A DNA stretch of 64,000 nt from Polyangiaceae bacterium (lineage in GTDB: Bacteria; Myxococcota_A; Polyangia; Polyangiales; Polyangiaceae): the NCBI GenBank assembly GCA_016715885.1, contig JADJXL010000001.1:186001-250000 (forward strand), written 5' to 3'. The first letter of the stretch is position 1, and the number at the start of each line of letters is the position of its first letter. The notes beneath the pieces are model-generated. The model did no database searches. It was not told where the DNA came from and saw only the letters and a program-made list of their open reading frames with translations. This document shows, piece after piece, positions 1 to 8,133 of this stretch. Made by a program: the position numbers and the translations under genes.

Positions 1-51
1 ATCGAAGCCAAGGCTGGGCCGGAAGGCCCTTGACACGGCGTCGGATTGCCG

Positions 52-384
52 ACTGGGCGCCGAGTTGCCCTTTCGATGGCGATCGGATGAGCAACTGGGC
101 GACCGAAAAGGCTTCCGAGCACACAAGGGTGTCGCAACTGGGCGCCGAGTTGCCCTTTCGATGGCGATCGGATGAGCAACTGGGCGGCCGAAAATGCTTC
201 CGAACACACAAGGGTATCGCAACTGGGCGCCGAGTTGCCCTTTCGATGGCGATCGGATGAGCAACTGGGCGACCGAAAAAGCTTCCGAGCACACAAGGGT
301 ATCGCAACTGGGCGCCGAGTTGCCCTTTCGATGGCGATCGGATGAGCAACTGGGCGACCGAAAAAGCTTCCGAGCACACAAGGG
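52..384. repeat. 85-bp direct tandem repeat, about 3.9 copies
   Basis: Copies begin at 52, 137, 222 and 307, exactly 85 bp apart, and differ by only a few bases; the last copy diverges after 384. Each unit holds the motif GCAACTGGGCG twice. From the second copy on, one of them lies in a 20-bp near-palindrome, GCAACTGGGCGCCGAGTTGC. Because 85 is not a multiple of three, every copy changes frame, so the array is not protein-coding although short open frames run through it. It ends about 80 bp before the ATPase gene at 463. It could be a minisatellite or a set of protein-binding sites; its role is unknown. Confidence 0.93.
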
Positions 385-462
385 GGACGGCCGGTCGAGC
401 CGGGACGAGTCGTTTTGCAGACGGCTTGACTTCCCTGCGCTGCTGCGGCTTAGTCTTCGGAG

Positions 463-2034
463 ATGAAGCGCTTTTTCAACACCGCGGGGCCGTGCAAGCC
501 GGAGATGCACTACATGATTCCGGCTGCCGAGCGTCTGCCGGATGCGCCCAAGGTCATCGATCAGTTCGGCTATTTCGTCGTGCATGCACCCAGGCAGACG
601 GGCAAGACGACGACGCTGCGTGCGCTCGCGAAAAAGCTCACGGCCGAAGGGAAATACGCGGCGCTGCATTTCTCGTGCGAAGCGGGCGAAGCCCCCGGGG
701 ACGACTACGAGCAAGCCCAGCGCGTACTACTCGACGAGATCCGGCTCAACGCCGATTCCGCCTTGGCTCCTGAGTTGCAGCCGCCGCCATGGCCCGACGC
801 TTCCGACGCAGGTCTCGTGCGCGCGGCGCTCGCCGCTTGGGCCAAGGTATGCCCGCGGCCGCTCGTGCTTTTCTTCGACGAGATCGACGCACTGCGCGGA
901 CAGAGCTTGATCAGCGTCTTGCGGCAGCTTCGAGCGGGGTATCCCGAGCGGCCGGATCGATTCCCCGCCTCGATCGCTCTCTGCGGTCTGCGCGACGTGC
1001 GCGACTACAAGGCGGCAAGCGGAGGAGATCCGTCGCGTCTTGGCACGTCGAGCCCGTTCAACGTGAAGCTCACGTCCATGCGGCTTGGCAATCTCGTTTT
1101 CGAAGAAGTCGCCGAGCTTTACGGGCAACACACGGCCGAGACGGGACAAGTTTTCACTCCCGAGGCGCTTGCTCGTGCGTTCGAGGTGACGGGCGGTCAG
1201 CCTTGGCTGGTCAACGCGCTCGGGCGAGAAATCGTCGAGGAGATGGCCATACCACCAAGCGAAGCCATCACGGCGGCTCATGTCGAGGAAGCGAAGGAGC
1301 GATTGATCCTCGCACGAGCCACGCACCTGGATTCGCTCGTGGCCAAGCTCATGGAGCCGCGCGTGCGCCGGATCATTGAGCCGCTGGTGCTTGGCCAAGA
1401 AATCCCAGACGACGAAACGTACAGCGACGACGCGGCGTACGTGGCGGATTTGGGTCTGGTGAACAAGCGCCCGCTTCGCATCGCGAACCCCATCTACAAG
1501 GAGGTGATCATTCGGGTCCTGGGCGACCGGGTCGAAGATCGAATGGTCGAGTCGCCTCATGCATTCATCCTGCCCGACGGGCGCCTTGCATTCCGCAAGA
1601 TGATGCGTGCATTCGCAAAATTCTGGCGAGAGAATGGCGAAGTATTGGCGACGCGCATGCCTTATCCCGAAGCGGGTCCGCAATTGGTGCTCATGGCGTT
1701 CATGCAACGCATCGTCAATGGCGGCGGGTACATCGACCGCGAATATGGCATCGGAAGAAAACGTATCGATTTGCTTTTGCGTTATCCATACAAGAAAAAG
1801 GACGGCACGCGGGCCGAACAACGCCGGGCGGTCGAGATAAAAGTGTGGCGCAAAGGCGAAGCCAATCCGCTCAAAAAAGGATTGGCACAAATGGACGAAT
1901 ACTTGGGGAGCCTTGGCATGAAAAGCGGAACGCTGGTCATTTTCGACGCGCGTGGAAGGCTCGCCAAAAAGAAAGTCCAATACGAAGACACCGTCACGAA
2001 AAAAGGACGCCGCGTGCGCGTGATGTGGGCGTGA
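463..2034 (+). CDS. AAA-type ATPase with C-terminal PD-(D/E)XK nuclease-like domain
   Basis: A 523-residue cytoplasmic protein with a P-loop (APRQTGKTT, residues 42-50) and a Walker B strand ending in two acids (LVLFFDE, 134-140). These fit the AAA-like ATPases often found in multiple copies in myxobacteria. The C-terminal part has RKRIDLLL near residue 436 followed by AVEIKVW near 458-460, the D...ExK spacing of a PD-(D/E)XK nuclease fold. The middle (about 200-330) looks helical and may be the lid and winged-helix region. The ATG start is the first in frame and lies just after the 85-bp repeat array. Function is not established: a genome-defence or mobile-element role is inferred from the ATPase plus nuclease layout. 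It stands alone, with the next gene convergent. Confidence 0.85.
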   Translation: MKRFFNTAGPCKPEMHYMIPAAERLPDAPKVIDQFGYFVVHAPRQTGKTTTLRALAKKLTAEGKYAALHFSCEAGEAPGDDYEQAQRVLLDEIRLNADSALAPELQPPPWPDASDAGLVRAALAAWAKVCPRPLVLFFDEIDALRGQSLISVLRQLRAGYPERPDRFPASIALCGLRDVRDYKAASGGDPSRLGTSSPFNVKLTSMRLGNLVFEEVAELYGQHTAETGQVFTPEALARAFEVTGGQPWLVNALGREIVEEMAIPPSEAITAAHVEEAKERLILARATHLDSLVAKLMEPRVRRIIEPLVLGQEIPDDETYSDDAAYVADLGLVNKRPLRIANPIYKEVIIRVLGDRVEDRMVESPHAFILPDGRLAFRKMMRAFAKFWRENGEVLATRMPYPEAGPQLVLMAFMQRIVNGGGYIDREYGIGRKRIDLLLRYPYKKKDGTRAEQRRAVEIKVWRKGEANPLKKGLAQMDEYLGSLGMKSGTLVIFDARGRLAKKKVQYEDTVTKKGRRVRVMWA

Positions 2035-2162
2035 CGCGGTGCCGCGCGAAGGGCTCGCGGACCTTCCAATCCTATTTGCGGGGAAATGAGGCCCAAGCTC
2101 GAAACCTCGCGCATGCCGGCGCGCACGCATGCGCCTGCAAGCCAAAAACGCACCCGGCGAGC

Positions 2163-2993
2163 TCACGGTCGCCTTCGCCGCCGATATGCCAAGAGCGCCA
2201 GCGCTCCCAAGAAGAATGCACGCATTTCGATCGACTTCGAGCTATCCGCCATACGACAACCACAATCACTGCTTTCGCTGTCGGCAAATTCGAATGACGT
2301 CGACACTTCTCTCGAAACATTGCCCGCCCAATCGAACGCGACGAGCGTCGCTTCGTATTGCTTGCCCAATTCTGCTTCTAGAAAATTGTTCAAACACGAG
2401 TCTTCGGCCCATTCGCCCTTGTTCATTCGTCCGATGTAACCCCAGGCCAACGGTGGGAAATAAATGGTCTTCGCTGGGGATTTGATGGTCGCACGCCAAG
2501 TCAACGAAAATGGCTCGGCCACGTCGTCGGATGCTCCCTCCTTCAATAGAATCGCCGAGATATGTGGAATGCATTCGCCGATCAGCCCTCTGGGTACGAT
2601 TTCCGCCGTCGTAAACGTGGGAGCCGTGGTGTCTTCGCCGGCGCCCGTCGTCATTCGAGTAGGATAGTCCTTCCATCTGTATGTGTATTCGTACGAGGTC
2701 ATGGGTTCGAGCGGCGCGTCGGGAACCAGCCACCCGTCACCTGTGCCTTCGGGTGCATCCTCGAAATGAAAGGGGACCGGTTCAGATACCCCATCGACGA
2801 CTTTGGACAATGACGGTATCGAACGATCCATACCGGCGGCCACGAAGAGCTTGACGTTCGTTGGAACCGGGTTTTTCGAATAGCCCAGGGGATCGCCAGA
2901 TGTAAATTCGCATGTGCAAACCCCTTGGCCGAAGGCTGTCGAAGCAGTCGCGAACACCAACGCGGAGATGAAGAGAAGTGTGAACGTGCGCAT
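2163..2993 (-). CDS. Exported protein with MYXO-CTERM-type C-terminal sorting tail
   Basis: The open frame reaches 3209, but the ATG at 2993 (MRTFTLLFISALVF...) gives a clean signal peptide, so it is preferred; the protein is then 276 residues. After the signal come a Cys pair (VCTCEF) and a beta-rich body with Pro/Thr-rich strands suggestive of an Ig/fibronectin-like fold, but no named domain is clear. The C-terminus has SSDCGCR, then a hydrophobic stretch (FFLGALALLAY), then RRRRR and the end. This Cys motif, membrane segment and Arg cluster is the MYXO-CTERM arrangement, known to direct processing and surface anchoring in myxobacteria. Ligand and role are unknown. Confidence 0.82.
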   Translation of the reverse strand: MRTFTLLFISALVFATASTAFGQGVCTCEFTSGDPLGYSKNPVPTNVKLFVAAGMDRSIPSLSKVVDGVSEPVPFHFEDAPEGTGDGWLVPDAPLEPMTSYEYTYRWKDYPTRMTTGAGEDTTAPTFTTAEIVPRGLIGECIPHISAILLKEGASDDVAEPFSLTWRATIKSPAKTIYFPPLAWGYIGRMNKGEWAEDSCLNNFLEAELGKQYEATLVAFDWAGNVSREVSTSFEFADSESSDCGCRMADSSKSIEMRAFFLGALALLAYRRRRRP

Positions 2994-3193
2994 GACGGAG
3001 ATCCTATTCGTTGTGCAACACGAACGCCACACCTCGGCGAGGCCTCCGAGGAGGGCCGCCGCCCAATAGCTCGCGTGGTATGTCGACTTCAGCCGCGTCG
3101 GCGTGACGTTCCACAATTCAGTTATGGCTACAAACCAGGTTCGGTGTGTGCGTTGAGGCGACAATTCGACGGGGGCCCATCGACGGGTAGAAC

Positions 3194-3241
3194 GGCTCGA
3201 TCGAGCCATCGGCTCGAATGAACCAATGGCTCGACTGAGCC
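3194..3241. repeat. Pair of GGCTCG hairpins downstream of the ferritin-like gene
   Basis: GGCTCGATCGAGCC at 3194-3207 is a perfect 14-bp palindrome. GGCTCGACTGAGCC at 3228-3241 has a 5-bp stem with a 4-nt loop. A third GGCTCG lies between them at about 3211. They sit just past the stop codon (3249) of the minus-strand diiron protein, in a 255-bp gap between two minus-strand genes. No T-run follows on either strand, so a Rho-independent terminator is not supported. The spacing suggests a small repetitive element or a transcript-end stabilising structure. Confidence 0.55.
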
Positions 3242-3248
3242 AACCTGG

Positions 3249-4034
3249 TCAATTCGTCGTTCCGACGCGTGCCGTCGCGGCGTCCCAAGCGCGGCGAGCT
3301 CCCAGCCCATGTCGCTCGAGGCCCGGCACGACCACTTCCAGCATCGTGTCCACGAAGATGCTCCAATTCAATGGGCCATCGGCCGCTCCGATGGCAACGG
3401 CCCGATCCGTCTGCGCGGGCCATCGCAAGAACGCCCCGTGAAATGCGATCTGGTGCTCGAAAGCCGCCACGAGATACGCCGTGAGTCGCTCGCGCATTTT
3501 CGCATCGAGCCTCGGGGCGAGCTCCGCAACGAGACGCCAGCCAAAACGCGAGTGTTTCGCCTCGTCGGACAGAATCCGCTCGAGTACCTCCTTCAATGCA
3601 GGCGCAGTCGCTTGTGCGCGTTCGGTCGAAACGAGCGCCACGGCGACCGTTTCACTGCAACAGCCCACGCTGATCACGTTGCGCAAGACCGCTTCGACGG
3701 GCGATGCGTCCTCGTGCGCAGGTATGTCGACGAGCTCGGGAGACGCTTCTTGCGGATCGGCGCCGAGCGCAGCGACGACACGCGCGCAAAGCAATCCATG
3801 ATCGAGCTCCTGGCCCACCATCGCCGATACGCGCGCGATGTGCCCGTGCGCCAGCCCCGCGCGCATCAATTGCGGCACGAGTCCGGCAAATACGCGCGCC
3901 GAAGCGTATTCGCTCGCCATTCGCGAGCGCCAATGCGACAGAGCCACGGCTCGCTCTTCGTCGGGGATGGCATCGAGCCCCTCGATCACGAGCGGGTTTT
4001 TGCGAACTTCGCGATGCAAATCGAGCGTGATCAT
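3249..4034 (-). CDS. Ferritin-like diiron protein
   Basis: A 261-residue, mostly helical protein. Its putative metal ligands follow the four-helix-bundle diiron pattern: Glu42 (SEYASAR), E76xxH79 (GQELDHG), Glu128 (CSETVAV) and E158xxH161 (LSDEAKHSRFGW). This fits the ferritin-like/ribonucleotide-reductase-like superfamily, so a redox or oxygenase-type reaction is possible, but the substrate cannot be read. The ATG at 4034 overlaps the stop of the upstream small gene (4031-4327) by four bases (ATGA), so the two are translationally coupled. An in-frame start further up (4109) would lie inside that gene and is not preferred. No signal peptide, so probably cytoplasmic. Confidence 0.8.
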   Translation of the reverse strand: MITLDLHREVRKNPLVIEGLDAIPDEERAVALSHWRSRMASEYASARVFAGLVPQLMRAGLAHGHIARVSAMVGQELDHGLLCARVVAALGADPQEASPELVDIPAHEDASPVEAVLRNVISVGCCSETVAVALVSTERAQATAPALKEVLERILSDEAKHSRFGWRLVAELAPRLDAKMRERLTAYLVAAFEHQIAFHGAFLRWPAQTDRAVAIGAADGPLNWSIFVDTMLEVVVPGLERHGLGARRAWDAATARVGTTN

Positions 4035-4327
4035 ACGGCCTCCGCCACCTGCTCGAACAATTCCGGACGCATCGCGGGGGGCGCCGGCGGGCCCCATCGC
4101 GGGAAACAACCCATCGCCGGCAAACTCCGAATGCGCAAGGCTTCGCCCAATTCTTCGGCCGCGGTTGCTTGCGATTCGCCTGCGGCTTGCGATTCGGTTG
4201 CCCCCGGTGCCGCTTGCGCTTGGCTCGTACCTGCCGCTGCACTCGCTGCCACGAGACCTCCGATTGCGGCCAGTTGTGCTGCCATTCTCAAACCCTTGCG
4301 CCGAGCTGCTTCACGATTCGATTCCAT
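4031..4327 (-). CDS. Small exported peptide coupled to the ferritin-like protein
   Basis: A 98-residue product chosen from the ATG at 4327 because a perfect AGGAGG lies 6 bases before it. The N-terminus (MESNREAARRKGLRM) carries twin and clustered Arg before a hydrophobic Ala/Gly run ending in SQAQA, like a Tat or Sec signal. The mature part is an Ala/Gln/Glu-rich spacer and then a distinct tail with one Cys: MGCFPRWGPPAPP. No family is recognised. The four-base overlap with the diiron protein gene implies a shared job. It could be an exported partner or substrate of that enzyme, or a modified-peptide precursor; neither is shown by sequence alone. Confidence 0.72.
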   Translation of the reverse strand: MESNREAARRKGLRMAAQLAAIGGLVAASAAAGTSQAQAAPGATESQAAGESQATAAEELGEALRIRSLPAMGCFPRWGPPAPPAMRPELFEQVAEAV

Positions 4328-4438
4328 GCATTCCTCCTGACCGCGTATCGTTGCGCGGTTGCCATTTGCCTTCAGCAACGCTTGTGCCAACGGCTGCTTG
4401 GGCTCCGCGCCAAAGGGCACGTCTAAAGGGCACGTCTC

Positions 4439-5296
4439 GTGCAATGTCGCCGAGACATGGCGTTTGCTTCGAGCTCGCGTGCTGGCGTAAGCACGTGGAT
4501 TGAATCGATACATGCGCATCGGGTTCCGGCCTGGGCGCTTTTTCAATGCCTCGCGGTCGCATGCATGATTGCGTGGTTCATGTGGCGCACGCGTCAAGTT
4601 GATCGAAGGCTCCGTGTTTCATTGCTGCTTGCGCTTCCGGGGGCCGCCATTGGAGCATTGACGTTGGGGCTCGTTTTGCGAATTCCGGCGTGGGTTGCAT
4701 CGGGGTTTGATTTGAAGCAGCTATTGGGTCTGGGAGTGATGGCGTATGGCGCACTCTTCGGGCTCGTTGGGGCTCACGCATGGGTCACGCGACTGTACAA
4801 GCTCGACGTGGCCGATGCACTCGATCGATTGGCGCCTACGTTGGGGCTGCTCGTTCTGTTTGGCCGGGCTGGTTGTTTTGTCGCTGGTTGTGATTTCGGC
4901 TTTACGAGCGCGCTTCCTTGGGCCATTCGTTATCCACAAAAGACGGCGGCGTTTTTTGCGCATTTGGATCGCGGCTGGATAGCTGCTTCGGCCGAGCATT
5001 CGCTCGCCGTGCATCCGGCGCAGCTTTACGAAGCGGCCGTGGGGCTTGCGATGATATTGGTGGGGCTTTGGGTGGAGCGGCGGGAGCAGCGTCGAGGAAT
5101 GGTGCTTGCGGCGGTCGCTGCGACGTATGCGATTGGGCGATTGGGTGTCGACTTTTATCGAGGTGATGAACGACCGATGCTGGGCGCGTTGTCGCTCCCG
5201 CAATGGATCAGCATTGCGGTGCTCGGGTGGGTGATTGCGTGGAAATTGGAGCGTGAACGTGCGCATGACACGATTGAGGGGACGCGCCCGCAGTGA
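4439..5296 (+). CDS. Prolipoprotein diacylglyceryl transferase (Lgt)-family membrane protein
   Basis: A polytopic membrane protein of up to 285 residues. Its FGRAGCFVAGCDFG (about 141-154) occupies the place of the Lgt signature RxGNFxNxE, and VHPAQLYEA (191-199) matches the conserved HPxQLYE. RLGVDFYRGDE near the end resembles the Lgt C-terminal Arg motif. Lgt attaches diacylglycerol to the lipobox Cys of prolipoproteins. This copy has GCF and Cys where canonical Lgt has GNF and Asn, so it may be a divergent paralogue with another lipid-transfer role. The start is unsure: GTG at 4439 or ATG at 4457. It is divergent from the small peptide/ferritin-like pair. Confidence 0.8.
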   Translation: MQCRRDMAFASSSRAGVSTWIESIHAHRVPAWALFQCLAVACMIAWFMWRTRQVDRRLRVSLLLALPGAAIGALTLGLVLRIPAWVASGFDLKQLLGLGVMAYGALFGLVGAHAWVTRLYKLDVADALDRLAPTLGLLVLFGRAGCFVAGCDFGFTSALPWAIRYPQKTAAFFAHLDRGWIAASAEHSLAVHPAQLYEAAVGLAMILVGLWVERREQRRGMVLAAVAATYAIGRLGVDFYRGDERPMLGALSLPQWISIAVLGWVIAWKLERERAHDTIEGTRPQ

Positions 5297-5331
5297 TGCG
5301 CGGCGGCGCGACATCGTGACCGCACGCGCAT

Positions 5332-6888
5332 TCACGGCAGCGGTTCGACTTTGCTCACCAGCACGTCGTAATCCTTACTCCCTCCAATCGGATTGAGCGG
5401 TGTGCCATCGAGCAGCGTCATCGGCACGGTCCACGTCGCGCCCAGCACGAGCGCTTTCGATGATGCAGCCGTCAAAAACAAGCATCCGGGCTCGATGGGC
5501 TGGCCTGCGCCAAATAGCCCCGACTTGTCGCCGATCACGGTGCCATCGGTGCTCGCGAGCGTCACGAGGAGTCCGCATATCGTGTTTGGTGTACAATCGA
5601 CGCTTGGACCATTGGGAAGGGTAAGACTGCCCGTGTGAATGCAACCCACGTAAAGACGCCCCGCTCCATCGGTCGATAACCCTTGGCAATATTGATCGGT
5701 CGGTCCGGCCAGCACCTGCGCCCATTTTTCTTCGAGTGCCCCATCATAAGCTAGAACCATGATGTGCGTCGTATCCGGCGCAATGGGCGCGGGGTACGGT
5801 TCTCCGGCAAATGTGAGCGCACCCGTCACGCCGCCCGTAATCACGATGCGATTCGTCGACGCATCGACCGTCATCGCAAGCGGCAAAGCGTTCGCAAATC
5901 CCTTGGCGCCCAGCAAATTGCCATTGGCCGCATCGAGCTTCAGCAGGAATGCGCCACTCGGCGTGGGCAATCCCGTACCCGAAAGCGTACCGCTCGAGTA
6001 TCCGCCCGTGACGACGGGATGACCATCGGCGGCCACGGCAATGCGAATGGTGCCGGGATTGTGATTGCCTCCAGTCCAGGTCTTGCCCCACTTGCAGCTC
6101 AACGTCATTGCATCGAGCGCGAAGACCACGAGATTGGGATTGCCGCCAGCATCATAACCACCAAGCTGTGGGCATCCGGTGTAGATCAAAGCCGAACCAT
6201 GAAGCACGCCTGCGACGTACACGGTTTTCCCGTCGCTCGATAATGCAATGCCAGTGAGGTCATCGTGCCATTGCGAACCGAGCTTCGTTTTTGCAACGAT
6301 GGTCGAATCGCCGGCGAGGTTCCTGGTTTCGACGAACATGTCGCGCAAAACGGGGTCATTGCCGACGCTGCCGCCCCAGGCCACGATTCCATTCGCTACG
6401 GCAACCCCGGAGCCCTCGCCGCCGACATTCGCGGATGCACTTGGATTGACGATCCATTGTGGATTGCCGGTGCGATCGAGTTTTGCGAGGAATGCTTGCT
6501 TTTCGGTGCCATTGCCATCCACGACGCCGACGTTCGGACCCAAAAACATCGAGCCATTGTACGACCCGGAAATGAATACGCTTCCATCGTCGCCCACCGC
6601 GAATGCCGCGGTGCCCTGCTCCTCGTCGTCGCCGTATCGTCGGCCAAAGCTGCATCCGACACACGCCTCGACGGACCCTCCACCACCTGCCGTTCCACCA
6701 CTTCCTCCACCGGCTCCGCCTGCTCCGCCGGCCCCGCCCGTGCCGCCCGTGCCGCCGACACCGTCCCCGCCCGTACCGCCCGTGCCGCTCGATGTGCCGC
6801 CCGTCGATTGCGTCGATAAATCCAAACACGACGCCGTCGACATGGAAAGAACTGCAATTGCGCACGTAAGAACCTTGGCGTATTTCAT
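5332..6888 (-). CDS. Lipoprotein with glycine-rich linker and beta-propeller-like body
   Basis: From the ATG at 6888 the 518-residue product starts MKYAKVLTCAIAVLSMSTASC, a lipoprotein signal ending at a lipobox Cys. About 50 residues of Gly/Thr/Ala repeats follow (GGTGGAGGAGG type), a linker common in Polyangiales surface lipoproteins. The body has repeated units such as VFISGSYNGS, VYVAGVLHGS, VVTGGYSSGT, IVITGGVTGA and LYVGCIHTGS, each about 45-60 residues apart. This resembles SBBP/PQQ-like propeller repeats. Two Cys pairs occur near the start of the body. A surface or periplasmic binding or scaffold role is inferred. An upstream in-frame start (6933) would hide the signal peptide. Confidence 0.85.
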   Translation of the reverse strand: MKYAKVLTCAIAVLSMSTASCLDLSTQSTGGTSSGTGGTGGDGVGGTGGTGGAGGAGGAGGGSGGTAGGGGSVEACVGCSFGRRYGDDEEQGTAAFAVGDDGSVFISGSYNGSMFLGPNVGVVDGNGTEKQAFLAKLDRTGNPQWIVNPSASANVGGEGSGVAVANGIVAWGGSVGNDPVLRDMFVETRNLAGDSTIVAKTKLGSQWHDDLTGIALSSDGKTVYVAGVLHGSALIYTGCPQLGGYDAGGNPNLVVFALDAMTLSCKWGKTWTGGNHNPGTIRIAVAADGHPVVTGGYSSGTLSGTGLPTPSGAFLLKLDAANGNLLGAKGFANALPLAMTVDASTNRIVITGGVTGALTFAGEPYPAPIAPDTTHIMVLAYDGALEEKWAQVLAGPTDQYCQGLSTDGAGRLYVGCIHTGSLTLPNGPSVDCTPNTICGLLVTLASTDGTVIGDKSGLFGAGQPIEPGCLFLTAASSKALVLGATWTVPMTLLDGTPLNPIGGSKDYDVLVSKVEPLP

Positions 6889-7088
6889 GATGTGCTCCAG
6901 TCCAAGAACCGCGAGAAAGAATGGGCCTCGCATTCAGCCGCGTAGGCGGCGAAACCGTAAGAGACACGATCGTGATGGGGATGTCAACATCGGAAGGACG
7001 GGCGGGAGAGCCATTGCGACGTAGATTTTGAACGCGCCCGTCACAACGCCCTTGCACCCGAGCCGCAAGTCTGCGAAACAAGCGCCCC

Positions 7089-8015
7089 ATGTGTCGCGTC
7101 CTTGCCTATCTCGGCGAGCCAATCCTGATGGAGGATTTGCTCTACAAGCCCGACGTCTCCTTCGTCAATCAAACCCACCAAGCAGCCCTTCTGAATCGCT
7201 TGAACCTCGCCGGTTCGGGGTTTCTCGCCTGGGATGCCCAAAGCGAACGCCCCGACTTGCCTTTCGTTTACCGCAGCACGCAACTGCCCATTTACGATAG
7301 GAACCTGCAGGCCCTTGCCGCAAAAGTACGCGCCACCTGCTTGCTCGGTCATTTGCGTGGCGTTCCTTATCACGTGCGATCCATCATCAGCGAACAAAAC
7401 CTGCATCCGTTCTTGTTCGACAATACCCGCCTGGCCCTGGCCCACAATGGTCAATTGGCCCATTTCGACGAAATGAAATTCGCGCTCTTGCCGCACATGA
7501 AGCCCGATCTCGCGCGCGTCGTCCGCGGCACGACCGACAGCGAGTGGTTCTATGCGCTCTTGCTCTCGCAGCTCGACGACCCGCACGCCGACCTAGGCGC
7601 ACAAGACATATGCACGGGCGTCATCAAAGCGCTGAAAATCATTGCCGAGACGCGTCGTAAAATGCGTATTCGCACCTTTTCACCCATGAACCTTTTTCTC
7701 TCGGATGGCAACGATCTCGTCGCCGTCTGCTATACCTTCGGACTCGGCAATTACGAAGGTCTCGGGGACGATTACCATCCACCGGACGAGAAACTCCTGC
7801 GCATCTGGTACACGACGGGCAAATCATACGGGTTTTATGACGGCGAATGGCGCATGGATCATGCTCGTGAAGAAGCCACTTCGTGCATCGTCGCATCGGA
7901 GCCGCTCACACGTGACCAATCGACGTGGACCTCCGTGCCGCTCCAGCATCTCGTGTACCTGCGTCGAAGCAGCGCGCAACCCATGATCGAAGTCGTACCG
8001 CTCGCCATCGAGTGA
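7089..8015 (+). CDS. Class II glutamine amidotransferase (YafJ/EgtC-like)
   Basis: The 308-residue protein begins MCRVLAYLG, placing the catalytic nucleophile Cys at residue 2, as in N-terminal-nucleophile class II amidotransferases. Further family marks are LLGHLRGVP (oxyanion region), NLHPFLF, LAHNGQLAHFDEMK and GTTDSEWFYALLL, all in the order of GATase_4/YafJ proteins. Such enzymes hydrolyse gamma-glutamyl amide bonds; the EgtC branch acts in ergothioneine synthesis, but no egt genes are nearby, so the substrate is open. It is cytoplasmic, with no signal peptide, and appears to be a single gene, since the next genes start 118 bp later with their own ribosome site. Confidence 0.88.
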   Translation: MCRVLAYLGEPILMEDLLYKPDVSFVNQTHQAALLNRLNLAGSGFLAWDAQSERPDLPFVYRSTQLPIYDRNLQALAAKVRATCLLGHLRGVPYHVRSIISEQNLHPFLFDNTRLALAHNGQLAHFDEMKFALLPHMKPDLARVVRGTTDSEWFYALLLSQLDDPHADLGAQDICTGVIKALKIIAETRRKMRIRTFSPMNLFLSDGNDLVAVCYTFGLGNYEGLGDDYHPPDEKLLRIWYTTGKSYGFYDGEWRMDHAREEATSCIVASEPLTRDQSTWTSVPLQHLVYLRRSSAQPMIEVVPLAIE

Positions 8016-8133
8016 TACCCTTCTCGCCGGTGCTTCCACGCGTGCCAGGTACTCTCGAAGCCGGACGCGGGCGGTTCTCCAACGTCGACAAGACGATGCC
8101 ATAGCATTACATGATGCGTCCGAGGGGTGGACC

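Noticed and set aside
52..384. 85-bp repeats as a CRISPR array
   Set aside because: No unique spacers separate the units and no cas genes are present; the repeat is a plain tandem array.
727..2166. Long minus-strand frame of 479 codons across the AAA ATPase gene
   Set aside because: It is antisense to a gene with clear Walker motifs, has no domain of its own and is rich in Arg/His/Cys as is typical of shadow frames in high-GC DNA.
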